From contig NZ_JAPPRJ010000002.1 of the NCBI RefSeq assembly GCF_026672545.1, positions 310,001-374,000 of the forward strand: a DNA stretch of 64,000 nucleotides, read 5' to 3'. This document shows positions 33,050-46,337 of the stretch, piece after piece. The notes under the pieces are model-generated. The model had not been told where the DNA came from. It did not search any database and saw nothing but the letters and a program-made list of their open reading frames with translations. The translations under genes were made by a program, and so were the position numbers. The DNA is from Rhizobium sp. SL86. GTDB lineage: Bacteria; Pseudomonadota; Alphaproteobacteria; Rhizobiales; Rhizobiaceae. How positions within the stretch are numbered: position 1 is the first letter of the stretch; every line of letters begins with the position of its first letter.

Positions 33050-34543
33050 TCACTTGCCGAAGGCAAGCGTGCACTGGACGGCAGAATCCCAGCCCTTCAA
33101 GAGCAGGTTGCGCTCGCTCACGTCCATCGACGGCTTGAACTGGCGTTCCCGGTGCCAATCGGCGGCAAACCCCGCCTGATCCGGCCAGATGCCGGCACCG
33201 TGGCCTGCAAGCCATGCCGCGCCAAGCGCCGTCACTTCCGCGGAATCGGATCTGTCGACAGCAACGCCCAGGATGTCGGCCAGCCGCTGCATCGTCCAGT
33301 CATTGGCGGCCATGCCGCCATCGACGCGCAGCAGCGTGTCGGCCTGGCGCGGCCAATCCTTGCGCATGGCGCCCAGGAGATCGCGGGTCTGGAAGCAGAC
33401 CGATTCGAGTGCCGCGCGGGCAAATTCCGCAGGTCCCGTATTGCGGGTCATGCCAAACATCGCGCCGCGCGCTTCGGCATCCCACCAGGGCGCGCCGAGA
33501 CCGGTGAAGGCCGGTACGAGATAGACACGCTGGCCGGGATCGGCTTTGGCCGCTAGGTCTGCGGTTTCCGATGCCTTGCCGATCATCTTCAAGCCATCGC
33601 GTAACCATTGCACCGCCGCACCCGCGATGAAGATAGAGCCCTCGAGTGCATAATGGATCTCGCCGTTCAGGCGATAGGCGATCGTGGTCAGCAGCCGGTT
33701 TTTCGAGGCGACCCGGTCGGTGCCGGTGTTTAAGAGCGCAAAGCAACCGGTGCCGTAGGTCGATTTCATCATGCCCGGCGTAAAGCAGGCCTGGCCGATG
33801 ACGGCGGCCTGCTGGTCGCCGGCGACTCCCTTGATGGGAATGGGGCCGCCGAACAGATCCGGCTCCGTCGTGCCGAAGTCGTCTATGTTGGAGAGAATCT
33901 CCGGCAGCATCGAACGGGGGATGTTGAAGAGCCTCAGCAGGTCGTCGTCCCATTCGGCGGTGCCGATATTGCACAGCATGGTGCGCGAGGCATTGGTGAC
34001 ATCGATGACATGGCGGCCGCCGCCGGTGAGCTTGTAGATCAGCCAGCTGTCCACCGTACCGAAGGCGAGGTGCCCTGCCTCGGCCGCTTCGCGGGCGCCG
34101 GAGACGTTGTCCAGCATCCAGGCGATCTTTGTGGCTGAAAAATAGGGATCGATCAGAAGCCCGGTGCGTTCCGCAACCAGATCCGAATGCCCGTCCTCCC
34201 GCAGTCTGGCGCAATGGTCGGCCGTGCGGCGGTCCTGCCAGACGATCGCGCGGTGGATAGCCTTGCCCGTGCGGCGGTCCCAGACGAGTGCCGTTTCGCG
34301 CTGATTGGTGATGCCGATCGCGGCGATCTGGGCGGCGCTGACACCGGCTGCGGCCATGGCCTTGCGGGCGGTCTCGACGGTGGTTGTCCAGAGATCCTCC
34401 GCCTCATGCTCCACCCATCCCGATTGCGGGAAGTGCTGCGTGAATTCCTGCTGTCCGACGCCGCGGCCCTTGTAGCTCCGGTCGAAAATGATCGACCGGG
34501 TGGATGTGGTTCCCTGGTCGATGGCGAGAATGAAGTCCTTCAT
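33050..34543 (-). CDS. glpK: Glycerol kinase
   Basis: 497 aa, full length. FGGY signatures: [13 protein letters not shown] at the N-terminus, [14 protein letters not shown], then [15 protein letters not shown] (phosphate loop) and [17 protein letters not shown]. The C-terminal FGGY domain has [22 protein letters not shown]. It phosphorylates glycerol at the expense of ATP. In this place it can use the glycerol set free when the GH31 enzyme at 35575 cuts sulfoquinovosyl glycerol. It is 258 bases downstream of the exporter gene, so it may have its own promoter; that gap shows no other clear element. Confidence 0.95.
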   Translation of the reverse strand: MKDFILAIDQGTTSTRSIIFDRSYKGRGVGQQEFTQHFPQSGWVEHEAEDLWTTTVETARKAMAAAGVSAAQIAAIGITNQRETALVWDRRTGKAIHRAIVWQDRRTADHCARLREDGHSDLVAERTGLLIDPYFSATKIAWMLDNVSGAREAAEAGHLAFGTVDSWLIYKLTGGGRHVIDVTNASRTMLCNIGTAEWDDDLLRLFNIPRSMLPEILSNIDDFGTTEPDLFGGPIPIKGVAGDQQAAVIGQACFTPGMMKSTYGTGCFALLNTGTDRVASKNRLLTTIAYRLNGEIHYALEGSIFIAGAAVQWLRDGLKMIGKASETADLAAKADPGQRVYLVPAFTGLGAPWWDAEARGAMFGMTRNTGPAEFARAALESVCFQTRDLLGAMRKDWPRQADTLLRVDGGMAANDWTMQRLADILGVAVDRSDSAEVTALGAAWLAGHGAGIWPDQAGFAADWHRERQFKPSMDVSERNLLLKGWDSAVQCTLAFGK

Positions 34544-34801
34544 GTACAGATTCCATGTTTCATCGTGACGTCAGACAGGTGCGGGCAGGGCCACCTTTCG
34601 TGAAGGGCGGCCTGAAAAGCGACTGGCGTGCTGGCGAAGGAAACAGGGTCGAGCCGGCACCTCCCTGCCGAGCCTTCCTCCTGACGATGCCTCCCGCCGC
34701 TCCCCCGCGGTTCCTCGAATTGGTAGCATAGTTGACGCCCTGCCCAAGTGTATTTTTACCCGATCCAGGACTTCTGCGCCTCTGTGCATGCGCCACCGCC
34801 T

Positions 34802-35572
34802 CTAGACAGAGGTCTGAAACAGCTTGAGGAGTGGCGGCAGAGCCAGCGAAACGCCGGACAGGAACAACAGCAGAAAAGCCGTACGTCGCATGGTGAGCGG
34901 CGAAAGCGGCGGCGGGAACCGTTTCGCCAGCCATGTGGCGAGGATGACGACCGGAATGGCGGCAAGTCCCCACCAGAAGGAGGCAGACGGCATCTGCCCG
35001 GCACCTGCGACGATGCCCAGCCGGATCAGCGCGTTCGTTGCGAAGATTGCAACCAGCGTTTCGCGCACGGCGGCGGCCGTCAGCGGCTGCCGGTAGAAAT
35101 GGTAGATGAGGGGCGGGCCCGCCGTGGAAAAGAGGCCGCCCATCAGGCCGGCGACCGCGCCGAAACCGGCAAAGGAGGCCTGGGATGACATGGTCTCGAA
35201 ACCATGCGGTTTCAGCGACAGCTGAATGCTGGAGAGAATGATCACCAGTCCCAGCACGATCTTCACCCAATCGAGCGAGGCGGCGGCCAGAAGGTTAAGC
35301 AGCCAATAGCCGATCCCCAGGAAGAGCAGGCTCGAGAGCAAGGCAGGCGCCAGTTGCCGAAAGGCGATGTCACGCCAGCCCTTTGCCAGCACTTGGGCGG
35401 CGTTGACCACCACGAGAATGCTCACCAGAACGGCGGCATCCGTGAGCGGCAGGATGCCCGTCAGACCGATGCCGCCCATCATGATCAGTCCCAGCGCGAA
35501 GCCGGTCAGCGTCTGGGTGTAGGATGCGATGAAGGCGATGGCGAGAAGTCCCGCCAATCCGTAAACATCCAT
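34802..35572 (-). CDS. TauE/SafE (TSUP) family sulfonate exporter
   Basis: 256 aa from the ATG at 35572; a TTG at 35578 would overlap the previous gene. Eight hydrophobic segments are expected and about seven can be seen. The paired TSUP repeats are shown by ASYTQTLTGFALGLIMMGGIGL near the start and GFGAVAGLMGGLFSTAGPPLIYHFY in the middle. TSUP carriers move sulfonates, sulfite or sulfolactate. Directly after the sulfoquinovosidase gene, the likely role is export of 3-sulfolactate, the end product of sulfo-ED metabolism. Confidence 0.85.
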   Translation of the reverse strand: MDVYGLAGLLAIAFIASYTQTLTGFALGLIMMGGIGLTGILPLTDAAVLVSILVVVNAAQVLAKGWRDIAFRQLAPALLSSLLFLGIGYWLLNLLAAASLDWVKIVLGLVIILSSIQLSLKPHGFETMSSQASFAGFGAVAGLMGGLFSTAGPPLIYHFYRQPLTAAAVRETLVAIFATNALIRLGIVAGAGQMPSASFWWGLAAIPVVILATWLAKRFPPPLSPLTMRRTAFLLLFLSGVSLALPPLLKLFQTSV

Positions 35573-35574
35573 GA

Positions 35575-37566
35575 TCAAAGCGCCCGCAGGCCGTCGAAGA
35601 GGTCCGTCATCTCGGCGCCCTCACGGCGGAAGACGGCGGGCTTACCAAGCGGAGCCTCCACAGAAACCGTCTGCCCGCCCTCGAAGGCTTTTCCGGACCA
35701 GATGTGGATCCAGCGCTCGCCCCTCGGCAGATAGACCTCGCGTGTGGTTTCCGAAGCCTTCCAGACCGGCGCCACCAGAAGATCGCGTCCGTAGAGGTAG
35801 GAATCCTGGATCGCGTATGTCTGGGCATCGTCCTCATGATGCAGGAAAAGCGGGCGCTGCACGGGTAGGCCGGTGGCGGCCGCCTCTGCAGACAGCGTTT
35901 TCAGGTAAGGTGCCAGATGCACATAGATCGCAGTCATCCGGGCAAAATGGGCAAGCACCGTTTCATCCTGGTCGATCTGCAGATTGTCCCGCGGGCGGTT
36001 GCCCTCGTGACTACGCATGACCGGTGTGAAGGCCGCCATCTCGGCCCAGCGCATGATGAGTTCCGGTGTGCGCACATTGCCGAACAGGCTGGTGTAACCG
36101 CCGATATCTGAATGATGATAGGCATTACCGAGCAGGCCGGAGGAGAGCGCACCGCAGATGACGGTGATGAGGCCGTCATGTCGGGAGAAGTCGACCGACT
36201 GGTCACCGCCCCAGAGAAGCGGGCAATGGGCCTGCACGCCGGTGAAGCCGGCACGCATGAAGAACAGCGCATCGCCGGTCTTGCCACGGCTTTCGACTGC
36301 CTTCGCATTCACTTCGGCCCAGAGGGTCGGCCAGGCATTGTGCATCAGTTTCGCATCAATGCCGTTCGCGAGCTTCACATCGATCGGCAGGTATTCGCCA
36401 AAATCCGCCATCCAGCCGGACAGGCCGTAATCCAGCATGTTCTTGCCGATCACCTCTTCCGCAAACCAGGCAGCGGCTGCCGGATTGGTGAAGTCGACGA
36501 CACCGCAATCGAACTCGCCGAAATCGACGAGCGCCGTGCGACCGTCCTCGTCCTTGGCAAAATAACCCCTCTCGTCGGCGACCGGATAGAGCGGGCCATC
36601 AACGCAGAGATAGGGATTCACGTAGCCGAGGAAGCGGATGCCGTCATCCTTGAGTTCGGCAATCTTCTGGCGCAGGTTGGGATAACGCGTTTCGTTTGCC
36701 TGCCAATCCCAGAACAGCCGCGCGCCGAAGGAGGTGTGACGAAGGCCGACCCAGTCCTCGCACCAGAGGCCGGAGACCTTGACGCCGGCGGCGCGCATTT
36801 TTTCCATGCGGACAAAGGAATTCTCGCCGTCCTTCAGGCCAAGGATTGCGCCGCCATACACCCAGTCGGGAAGCTGCGGCTGACGACCGAAACGGCTGGA
36901 CAACTGGCCGACGAGATCAACGAAGGTTGCGGCCGCGAAGAATTCCAGACGCTCCGGCACCGCCCAGATTTCGATTTCATGGAAACCGTCGCGACGGAAG
37001 TCGAAGACCGAATAGGCCGTCGTTTCCATATGCAAAGCGTAGCGGCGCGAGGAAATATAGGTTGGTTGCGGGTAATTGGTGTTGTAGTAGTCGCCGCCCG
37101 CCTTGCCGGTCACGTCCGACTTGAAGGTGATCTCGCTGGTCTTGTCGCGCCCAACACCGGGTTCCGAGGTCCACAACGGAAAACGACGGCCGCGCATGTC
37201 GAAGTACGACATCTGCTCGCCGCCGCCCCAGACATGCTCGCCCGTTTCCGCGGTGATGCGGATCCAGACGCGATTGACCGAGGCGTCGAGGGTCTGCGTC
37301 AGCAGGTGGTTACCTTCGATGGTCACGGCGAAGCGGGCCGGGAGCCCAAGCGCCGCCGAAAATTCGATGCGGTCGCCAACGACCTCGACATGGCCGAGCG
37401 CGGTGCGTTCGACTACATAGTCTTCGATGTCGAAGTTGCCGCGATACATGTCCATGCGCTCTTCGCCCTGTCCGACGAAAAGGGCGGGAGCGGCCTCGGT
37501 GTGGCGCAGGATCTCGCGTCCATCAAGGACGAGGGTGAAGCCGCCGGGGATGAGGTTCAGCTGCAT
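35575..37566 (-). CDS. yihQ: Sulfoquinovosidase, GH31 (YihQ-like)
   Basis: 663 aa from the ATG at 37566. The GH31 barrel is complete: nucleophile aspartate in WMADFGEYLP (about residue 390) and acid/base aspartate in WGGDQSVDF. The residues that make YihQ specific for the sulfonate are conserved: the Arg and Trp in SFGARLFW and the Tyr in HHSDIGGYTSLF, matching E. coli R301, W304 and Y508 by alignment from memory. The residue at Q288 of YihQ is a glutamate here (CEDW). The enzyme frees sulfoquinovose from sulfoquinovosyl glycerol and other plant sulfolipid parts. Cytoplasmic, since no signal peptide is present. All neighbours fit sulfosugar use. Confidence 0.93.
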   Translation of the reverse strand: MQLNLIPGGFTLVLDGREILRHTEAAPALFVGQGEERMDMYRGNFDIEDYVVERTALGHVEVVGDRIEFSAALGLPARFAVTIEGNHLLTQTLDASVNRVWIRITAETGEHVWGGGEQMSYFDMRGRRFPLWTSEPGVGRDKTSEITFKSDVTGKAGGDYYNTNYPQPTYISSRRYALHMETTAYSVFDFRRDGFHEIEIWAVPERLEFFAAATFVDLVGQLSSRFGRQPQLPDWVYGGAILGLKDGENSFVRMEKMRAAGVKVSGLWCEDWVGLRHTSFGARLFWDWQANETRYPNLRQKIAELKDDGIRFLGYVNPYLCVDGPLYPVADERGYFAKDEDGRTALVDFGEFDCGVVDFTNPAAAAWFAEEVIGKNMLDYGLSGWMADFGEYLPIDVKLANGIDAKLMHNAWPTLWAEVNAKAVESRGKTGDALFFMRAGFTGVQAHCPLLWGGDQSVDFSRHDGLITVICGALSSGLLGNAYHHSDIGGYTSLFGNVRTPELIMRWAEMAAFTPVMRSHEGNRPRDNLQIDQDETVLAHFARMTAIYVHLAPYLKTLSAEAAATGLPVQRPLFLHHEDDAQTYAIQDSYLYGRDLLVAPVWKASETTREVYLPRGERWIHIWSGKAFEGGQTVSVEAPLGKPAVFRREGAEMTDLFDGLRAL

Positions 37567-37577
37567 GGACAAGGCTT

Positions 37578-39238
<1,661 letters not shown>

Positions 39239-39248
39239 CTCGATCTCC

Positions 39249-40055
39249 TCAATACGCTGCGGTTGGGGCAGCGGCGGCCGGCTTTGCCTCGCCCTTCATC
39301 TGGCCCAGCCAGTCATTGGCGCGGCCAGTCATCATGGCGATGTCGGAGGCAATTGCCGCATAGTCGTAACCGTAACCGATGAAGCGTTTCACCATGTCCG
39401 GGTTCGGACCGACAATGCCGATCGGCTTTCCGGCCGCATGGGCGTCCTTTGCTGCTTTTTCGATCAGCGCCTGGACCTCCGGATGCGCGATGTTGCCGAT
39501 ATGGCCCATGGCGGCCGACAGATCGCCCGGACCGACAAACAGCGCGTCGATGCCATCCACGGCGGCGATCTCCGGCAGGCGCTCGATCGCTTCCGGCGTT
39601 TCCAGCTGCACGATGGTGCAGACATCGTCATTGGCGTTCTTCAGGTAGTTCGGGATCGTGCCGAACTTCGAGCCGCGATGAACGGCGGCAACACCGCGAA
39701 TGCCATGGGGCGGATAACGGGTGTAAGAGGCGGCGGCTTTTGCTTCTTCGGCCGTCTGCACGAAGGGCAGCATCACGGTGCGGGCGCCTGCATCCATGCA
39801 GCGCTTGACGAGGACCTGATCGTTCCAGGCGAGACGCACGACGGCATCCGCCGGCGTGCAGCCGATGGCGCGCAGAATGTGAGCGAGGTCGGATACCTCG
39901 ATCGGCACATGCTCCATGTCTACGACCAGGAAGTCGAAACCGGCATAACCAAGCGCCTCGGCACTGGCGGGCGCCGCCGCCATCAGCCAGGTGCCGAGCG
40001 GCGTCGCGCGGGTCTTGTCGGAGAGCCAGGATTTGAAGGGGTTCAGCGTACTCAT
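39249..40055 (-). CDS. HpcH/HpaI family aldolase, probable KDSG aldolase
   Basis: 268 aa. Class II aldolase features: FDFLVVDMEHVPIEVSD, AVVRLAWNDQVLVKRCMDAGARTVMLPFV, TIVQLETPEAIERLPEIAAVDGIDALFVGPGDLSAAMG with the metal-binding Glu and Asp. It would cleave 2-keto-3,6-dideoxy-6-sulfogluconate to pyruvate and 3-sulfolactaldehyde, as the HpcH/HpaI-type aldolase of known sulfo-ED clusters does. Position between lactonase and dehydratase supports this. The C-terminus has an alanine- and proline-rich tail (KPAAAAPTAAY) of no clear function. Confidence 0.85.
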   Translation of the reverse strand: MSTLNPFKSWLSDKTRATPLGTWLMAAAPASAEALGYAGFDFLVVDMEHVPIEVSDLAHILRAIGCTPADAVVRLAWNDQVLVKRCMDAGARTVMLPFVQTAEEAKAAASYTRYPPHGIRGVAAVHRGSKFGTIPNYLKNANDDVCTIVQLETPEAIERLPEIAAVDGIDALFVGPGDLSAAMGHIGNIAHPEVQALIEKAAKDAHAAGKPIGIVGPNPDMVKRFIGYGYDYAAIASDIAMMTGRANDWLGQMKGEAKPAAAAPTAAY

Positions 40056-40066
40056 GGGCTCGTCCT

Positions 40067-41809
40067 TTAGAAAATGACCGGGTCCGGCACTTTCGCCGGG
40101 CCGCTCAGGAAATCGAAATCGCAGCCCTGGTCAGCCTGGCTGACATGCTGCTGGTAAAGGGCCGCAAAGGACCGCTCGTAGATGCGCGCCGTTGGTTTCC
40201 ATTCGGCACGGCGTGCCGCCAGTTCCTCGTCGCTGACTTTCATGTTGATGGTGCCGGCGGCGACATCCAGTTCGATGAGATCGCCGGTTTTCACCAGAGC
40301 CAGCGGGCCACCGACGGCGGCTTCCGGGGAGACATGCAGAATGCAGGTGCCGTAATGCGTGCCGCTCATCCGCGCATCCGAGATGCGCACCATGTCGCGC
40401 ACACCTTGTTTCAGGAGCTTCTTCGGGATCGGCAGGTTGCCCCATTCCGGCATGCCGGGTGCGCCGACCGGGCCGGCATTGCGCAGGATGATGACGGTCT
40501 CTTCCGTCACGTCCAGGTCCGGATTGTCGAGCGTCTTGTTCATCGTTGCCGGGTCATCGAAGACGATCGCCGGACCGACATGTTTGAGGAACTTTGGGTT
40601 GGCGGCGGAGGATTTCATCACTGCGCCGTTCGGCGCCAGGTTGCCGCGCAGCACTTCCAGCGTCTTGCCCTTCGACAGAGGTACCACCGGATTGGTCTCG
40701 TCGCGGATGATCTCGTTGTTCCAGCATTCCGCATCGGCAATGTTTTCGCCGATTGTCCTGCCGTTCACGGTCGGCCGCGACAGATCGAGATGATGCGAGA
40801 ACTTCTTCAGCAGCGCGTTGAGGCCGCCTGCAAAATAGAAATCCTCCATCAGGTATTCGCCCGAGGGGAAGACGTTGGCGGCCACCGGAACCTTCGCGGC
40901 CATCGCCGACATGTCGTCGAGCGTCAGCGTAACCCCCGCCCGGTTGGCCATAGCAATCAGATGCACCGCGGCGTTGGTGGAACCGCCCATGGCCATATAG
41001 GCGACAAGGCCGTTCTCGAAGCTTGCCTTGTTCAGGATATCGGAGGGCTTCAGGTCTTCCCAGACCATCTCGACAATCCGCACGCCACAGGCGGACGCCA
41101 TGCGCGGATGGCCGGAATCGACGGCGGGAATGGACGAGGCGCCGGGCAGCGTCATGCCCATCGCATCGGCAATCGAGGTCATCGTCGAGGCCGTGCCGAT
41201 GGTGTTGCAGGTGCCGGCGGAGCGGGTCATCCGGCTTTCCAGATCCACCCAGTCATCCTTGGTGATATTGCCGGCGCGAAGTTCGTCCCAGTATTTCTTG
41301 GTATGCGTGCCGGCGCCGGTCTTGATGCCACGCCACTGGCCGTTCGCCATCGGGCCTGCCGGGCAATAGATGACCGGGATATCCATCGAGAATGCGCCCA
41401 TCAAAAGGCCGGGCGTGGATTTGTCGCAACCGCCGAGCAGGACGGCCCCGTCGATCGGGTGCGAGCGCAGCAGTTCTTCGCATTCCATGGCAAGGAAGTT
41501 GCGGTAGAGCATGGTGGTGGGTTTCACCATCACCTCGCCCACGGAAAGCGCCGGCATTTCCACCGGATAACCGCCCGCCTGCCACACGCCGCGTTTCACC
41601 GCTTCCGCGCGGTCGCGCAGGTGCGCATGGCACGGGCTCATCTCGCTCCAGGTGTTGATGATGCCGATGACGGGCCGGCCCATGAACTCCTCGCGTCGCA
41701 TACCCATCTGCTGGGTCCGCTGGCGGTGCGCGAAGCCGCGCATGTCATCGGAGGCGAACCAGCGCTGGCTGCGGAGCTCGGACAGGTCTTTTCTGCGTGT
41801 CATGCGCAT
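40067..41809 (-). CDS. IlvD/Edd family dehydratase, probable sulfogluconate dehydratase
   Basis: 580 aa. The ATG overlaps the stop of the permease gene (TAATG). Fe-S and Mg motifs: NTWSEMSPCHAHLRDRAEAVKRGV, the LGGCDKSTPGLLMGA cysteine and RSAGTCNTIGTASTMTSIADAMGM cysteine, then SDARMSGTHYGTCILHVSPEA near the end. The sequence belongs to the sugar-acid dehydratase (arabonate/xylonate) side of the family rather than to IlvD of amino-acid synthesis. In this operon it should dehydrate 6-deoxy-6-sulfogluconate to the keto-deoxy acid. Confidence 0.9.
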   Translation of the reverse strand: MRMTRRKDLSELRSQRWFASDDMRGFAHRQRTQQMGMRREEFMGRPVIGIINTWSEMSPCHAHLRDRAEAVKRGVWQAGGYPVEMPALSVGEVMVKPTTMLYRNFLAMECEELLRSHPIDGAVLLGGCDKSTPGLLMGAFSMDIPVIYCPAGPMANGQWRGIKTGAGTHTKKYWDELRAGNITKDDWVDLESRMTRSAGTCNTIGTASTMTSIADAMGMTLPGASSIPAVDSGHPRMASACGVRIVEMVWEDLKPSDILNKASFENGLVAYMAMGGSTNAAVHLIAMANRAGVTLTLDDMSAMAAKVPVAANVFPSGEYLMEDFYFAGGLNALLKKFSHHLDLSRPTVNGRTIGENIADAECWNNEIIRDETNPVVPLSKGKTLEVLRGNLAPNGAVMKSSAANPKFLKHVGPAIVFDDPATMNKTLDNPDLDVTEETVIILRNAGPVGAPGMPEWGNLPIPKKLLKQGVRDMVRISDARMSGTHYGTCILHVSPEAAVGGPLALVKTGDLIELDVAAGTINMKVSDEELAARRAEWKPTARIYERSFAALYQQHVSQADQGCDFDFLSGPAKVPDPVIF

Positions 41810-42663
41810 TATCCCTTGATGCCGCCTGCGGTGAGGCCGGAGACGACGCGCTCCTGGAAGATCACGATAAGGATCGCGACCGGCACGATGCCGACGACGA
41901 GGGCTGCGGAAATGACCGGCCAGGGAAAGGCGAATTCGCCCTGATAAAGCTGGATGCCGACCGGCAGGGTGCGCAGCGCCGGATTGGAGTTGAAGGAGAG
42001 TGCGAGCAGGAACTCGTCCCAGGCGTTCACGAAGGCGAGAATGCCGGCCGTGAACACACCCGGCGCGCAGAGCGGCACGACGACCTTAAAGAGCGCGCCA
42101 AGCCGGGTGCAGCCATCGATCATCGCGGCGTTTTCGAGGTCACGCGGAATGCCTTCGAAGAAGGAGACGAGCATCAGCGTGCAGACCGGCAATGATAGCA
42201 CCGTATAGGGCAGGATCAGCGCGATCCAGGTGTTGAGCAGGTTCAGCGCCCGCATGATCTCGAAGAGCGGCACCAGCAAGGTCACCAGCGGGAACGTGGA
42301 GACCGCGATGATGGCCGACAGGATGAGGCCCCGGTATTTGAGGTTCAGCCGGGCCAGCGCATAGGCCGCCAATACGGAGACCAGCAGCGTCGTGCAGGTG
42401 GACAGCAACGCCACCATGAAGCTGTTGAACAGGAAGATGTGCAACGGCTGGTCGGAAAAGGCCTGCATATAATTGGCAACCGTCGGCGCATGCGGCAGCC
42501 AGGTGATCGGTTTTACCGTCAGCTCGGCTTCGGTCTTCAGCGAGGTGAAGAGGATCCAGAGCGCCGGGAACATGCCGTTGACCAACAGGATGGCGGCGGC
42601 GATGAGGCGCAGTGGCCGGCCCGACAGGACGGATTGTGGACCGGAGGTGGTAACCTGGCTCAT
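41809..42663 (-). CDS. ABC sugar transporter permease (MalG/UgpE type)
   Basis: 284 aa, six membrane segments. The coupling loop EGIPRDLENAAMIDGCTRLGALFKVVVPLCAPG (EAA motif) lies at about residues 190-220. It pairs with the permease upstream, only 4 bases away. With the binding protein and the UgpC-like ATPase it forms a CUT1 importer. In this cluster the ligand is probably sulfoquinovose or sulfoquinovosyl glycerol. Confidence 0.92.
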   Translation of the reverse strand: MSQVTTSGPQSVLSGRPLRLIAAAILLVNGMFPALWILFTSLKTEAELTVKPITWLPHAPTVANYMQAFSDQPLHIFLFNSFMVALLSTCTTLLVSVLAAYALARLNLKYRGLILSAIIAVSTFPLVTLLVPLFEIMRALNLLNTWIALILPYTVLSLPVCTLMLVSFFEGIPRDLENAAMIDGCTRLGALFKVVVPLCAPGVFTAGILAFVNAWDEFLLALSFNSNPALRTLPVGIQLYQGEFAFPWPVISAALVVGIVPVAILIVIFQERVVSGLTAGGIKG

Positions 42664-42667
42664 GGGC

Positions 42668-43600
42668 TTACTCCTTGGTCCGGATGATGCGCAGATAGAT
42701 GACGGTCACGCACATGGAGAGTGCGAACATCACCACCGCGAGCGCTGAACCGTAACCGAGATCGAGGAAGGACACGGTGTTCTGGTGGATGTACATGGCG
42801 AGCGTCGCGGTCGACGTGCCGGGACCGCCACCGGTCATCATGAAGGGAATATCGAAGGTCTGCAGCGCAGTGATCGTGCGGAAGATCAGCGCCACGACGA
42901 TCGCCGGTTTCAGAAGCGGCAGCGTGATTTCGAAGAACTGGCGCACGCGCCCCGCACCGTCCACGTCCGCGGCTTCGTAGAGCGAGCGCGGAATGGTCTG
43001 CAGGCCGGCCAGGATGATCAGCGCCATGAAGGACGAGGTCTTCCAGATGATGGTCAGACAGATGGCGGCAAAGGCGAGGCTCGGCGAGTTGAACCAGATG
43101 ACACCCTCAATACCGAAGCGGGCCAGCACATCGTTGACGACGCCGTATTCGGAGTGGAAGAACCAGGCGAAGATCAATCCCGCAAAGGAGAGCGGCAGCG
43201 CCCAGGGGATCAGAAGCGACAGGCGCACCGGCCACTGGCGGCGGAACGGCAGGTTGGCCAAGAGCGCCAGCGCCATGCCGACGACAAGTGCGCCGGGGAC
43301 CGTGATCAGCGTGATCAGCACGGTGTTCCAGGTGGTTTCCCAGAAGACCGGATCCTCGATCATCAACTGGTAGTTTTCCAGCCCGACGAATTCTGCCGGC
43401 AATCCCGACGTGAGCGAGAGCGAAAAGAAGCTGGTATAGACCAGCCGCAGCACCGGATAGACGATGATGAGCGACAACAGCAGGCCGGCCGGGGCCAGCA
43501 GCAGCACGGCAAGCGCCTTGTCGCTGAGGTCGAGAAGACGCGACCAGGCCGGTGGCTGCTTTTCCATCCGGTCGGTGATGTTGAGGGTGGAGGTGGTCAC
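42668..43600 (-). CDS. ABC sugar transporter permease (MalF/UgpA type)
   Basis: 310 aa from the GTG at 43600, which has GGGAG 8 bases ahead; the in-frame ATG at 43621 lacks one. Six membrane segments and the EAA loop [30 protein letters not shown]. It is the first permease gene after the binding protein, from which it is separated by a hairpin. Confidence 0.9.
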   Translation of the reverse strand: MTTSTLNITDRMEKQPPAWSRLLDLSDKALAVLLLAPAGLLLSLIIVYPVLRLVYTSFFSLSLTSGLPAEFVGLENYQLMIEDPVFWETTWNTVLITLITVPGALVVGMALALLANLPFRRQWPVRLSLLIPWALPLSFAGLIFAWFFHSEYGVVNDVLARFGIEGVIWFNSPSLAFAAICLTIIWKTSSFMALIILAGLQTIPRSLYEAADVDGAGRVRQFFEITLPLLKPAIVVALIFRTITALQTFDIPFMMTGGGPGTSTATLAMYIHQNTVSFLDLGYGSALAVVMFALSMCVTVIYLRIIRTKE

Positions 43601-43682
43601 CTTTGCAGCTCCCGCATGCAAGACAGAAAGGGCGATGATGCGTCATGGCGGCCCGTGGCACCGGCCCGACGGCATCCGGACG

Positions 43683-43705
43683 AGGGCGGCAGATCCTGCC
43701 GCCCT
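43683..43705 (-). other. Hairpin between binding-protein and permease genes
   Basis: AGGGCGGCAG (43683-43692) and CTGCCGCCCT (43696-43705) form a perfect 10-bp stem with a 3-base loop just after the binding-protein stop. The T run is on the plus side only (CTTTTGG), so on the transcribed minus strand it should protect the upstream mRNA or attenuate rather than end it. Confidence 0.6.
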
Positions 43706-43719
43706 TTTGGATCAGCTGG

Positions 43720-46093
<2,374 letters not shown>

Positions 46094-46148
46094 TCAATCC
46101 TCCCGACCGTCGGAACCGGTCGTCCCAGCCGCATTCCACTGGAGCCGC

Positions 46149-46164
46149 ATCATAGCGCTACGAT
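46149..46164. promoter_or_regulatory. Candidate LacI-family operator for the sulfosugar operon
   Basis: ATCATAGCGCTACGAT is a 16-bp palindrome centred on CG with seven of eight pairs matching (TAGCGCTA core). A central CpG is typical of LacI/PurR sites. It lies 55 bases upstream of the ATPase start, between that operon and the lacI-type gene. Confidence 0.6.
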
Positions 46165-46218
46165 TTCTGAATGCAAGAGCCGAACTCCAAATTTCACCGC
46201 TTCACCGGGAAGGGTAAA

Positions 46219-46238
46219 CAAATATTGGAGTGTATTTG
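46219..46238. promoter_or_regulatory. Second inverted repeat in the sulfosugar divergent promoter
   Basis: CAAATA (46219-46224) and TATTTG (46233-46238) are inverted around 8 bases; in addition ACTCCAA (46184-46190) is the reverse complement of TTGGAGT (46225-46231). These may be accessory binding sites or the core promoter of the LacI gene. Confidence 0.3.
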
Positions 46239-46337
46239 GGATTTATGGATAATTTGAAGCAAGTATTGGAAATTGAGGATTGCTCCTTACAACACAAAGG
46301 GCTAATTCTTCTTTCGCAGCGCTACATGGGGGGAGAC

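Noticed and set aside
34571..34789. Small minus-strand ORF between exporter gene and glpK
   Set aside because: No recognisable sequence, lies in the leader of glpK and lacks a good start site.
40145..41944. 599-codon open frame on the plus strand opposite the dehydratase gene
   Set aside because: Antisense shadow of the IlvD/Edd-type gene, whose motifs are clear on the minus strand.
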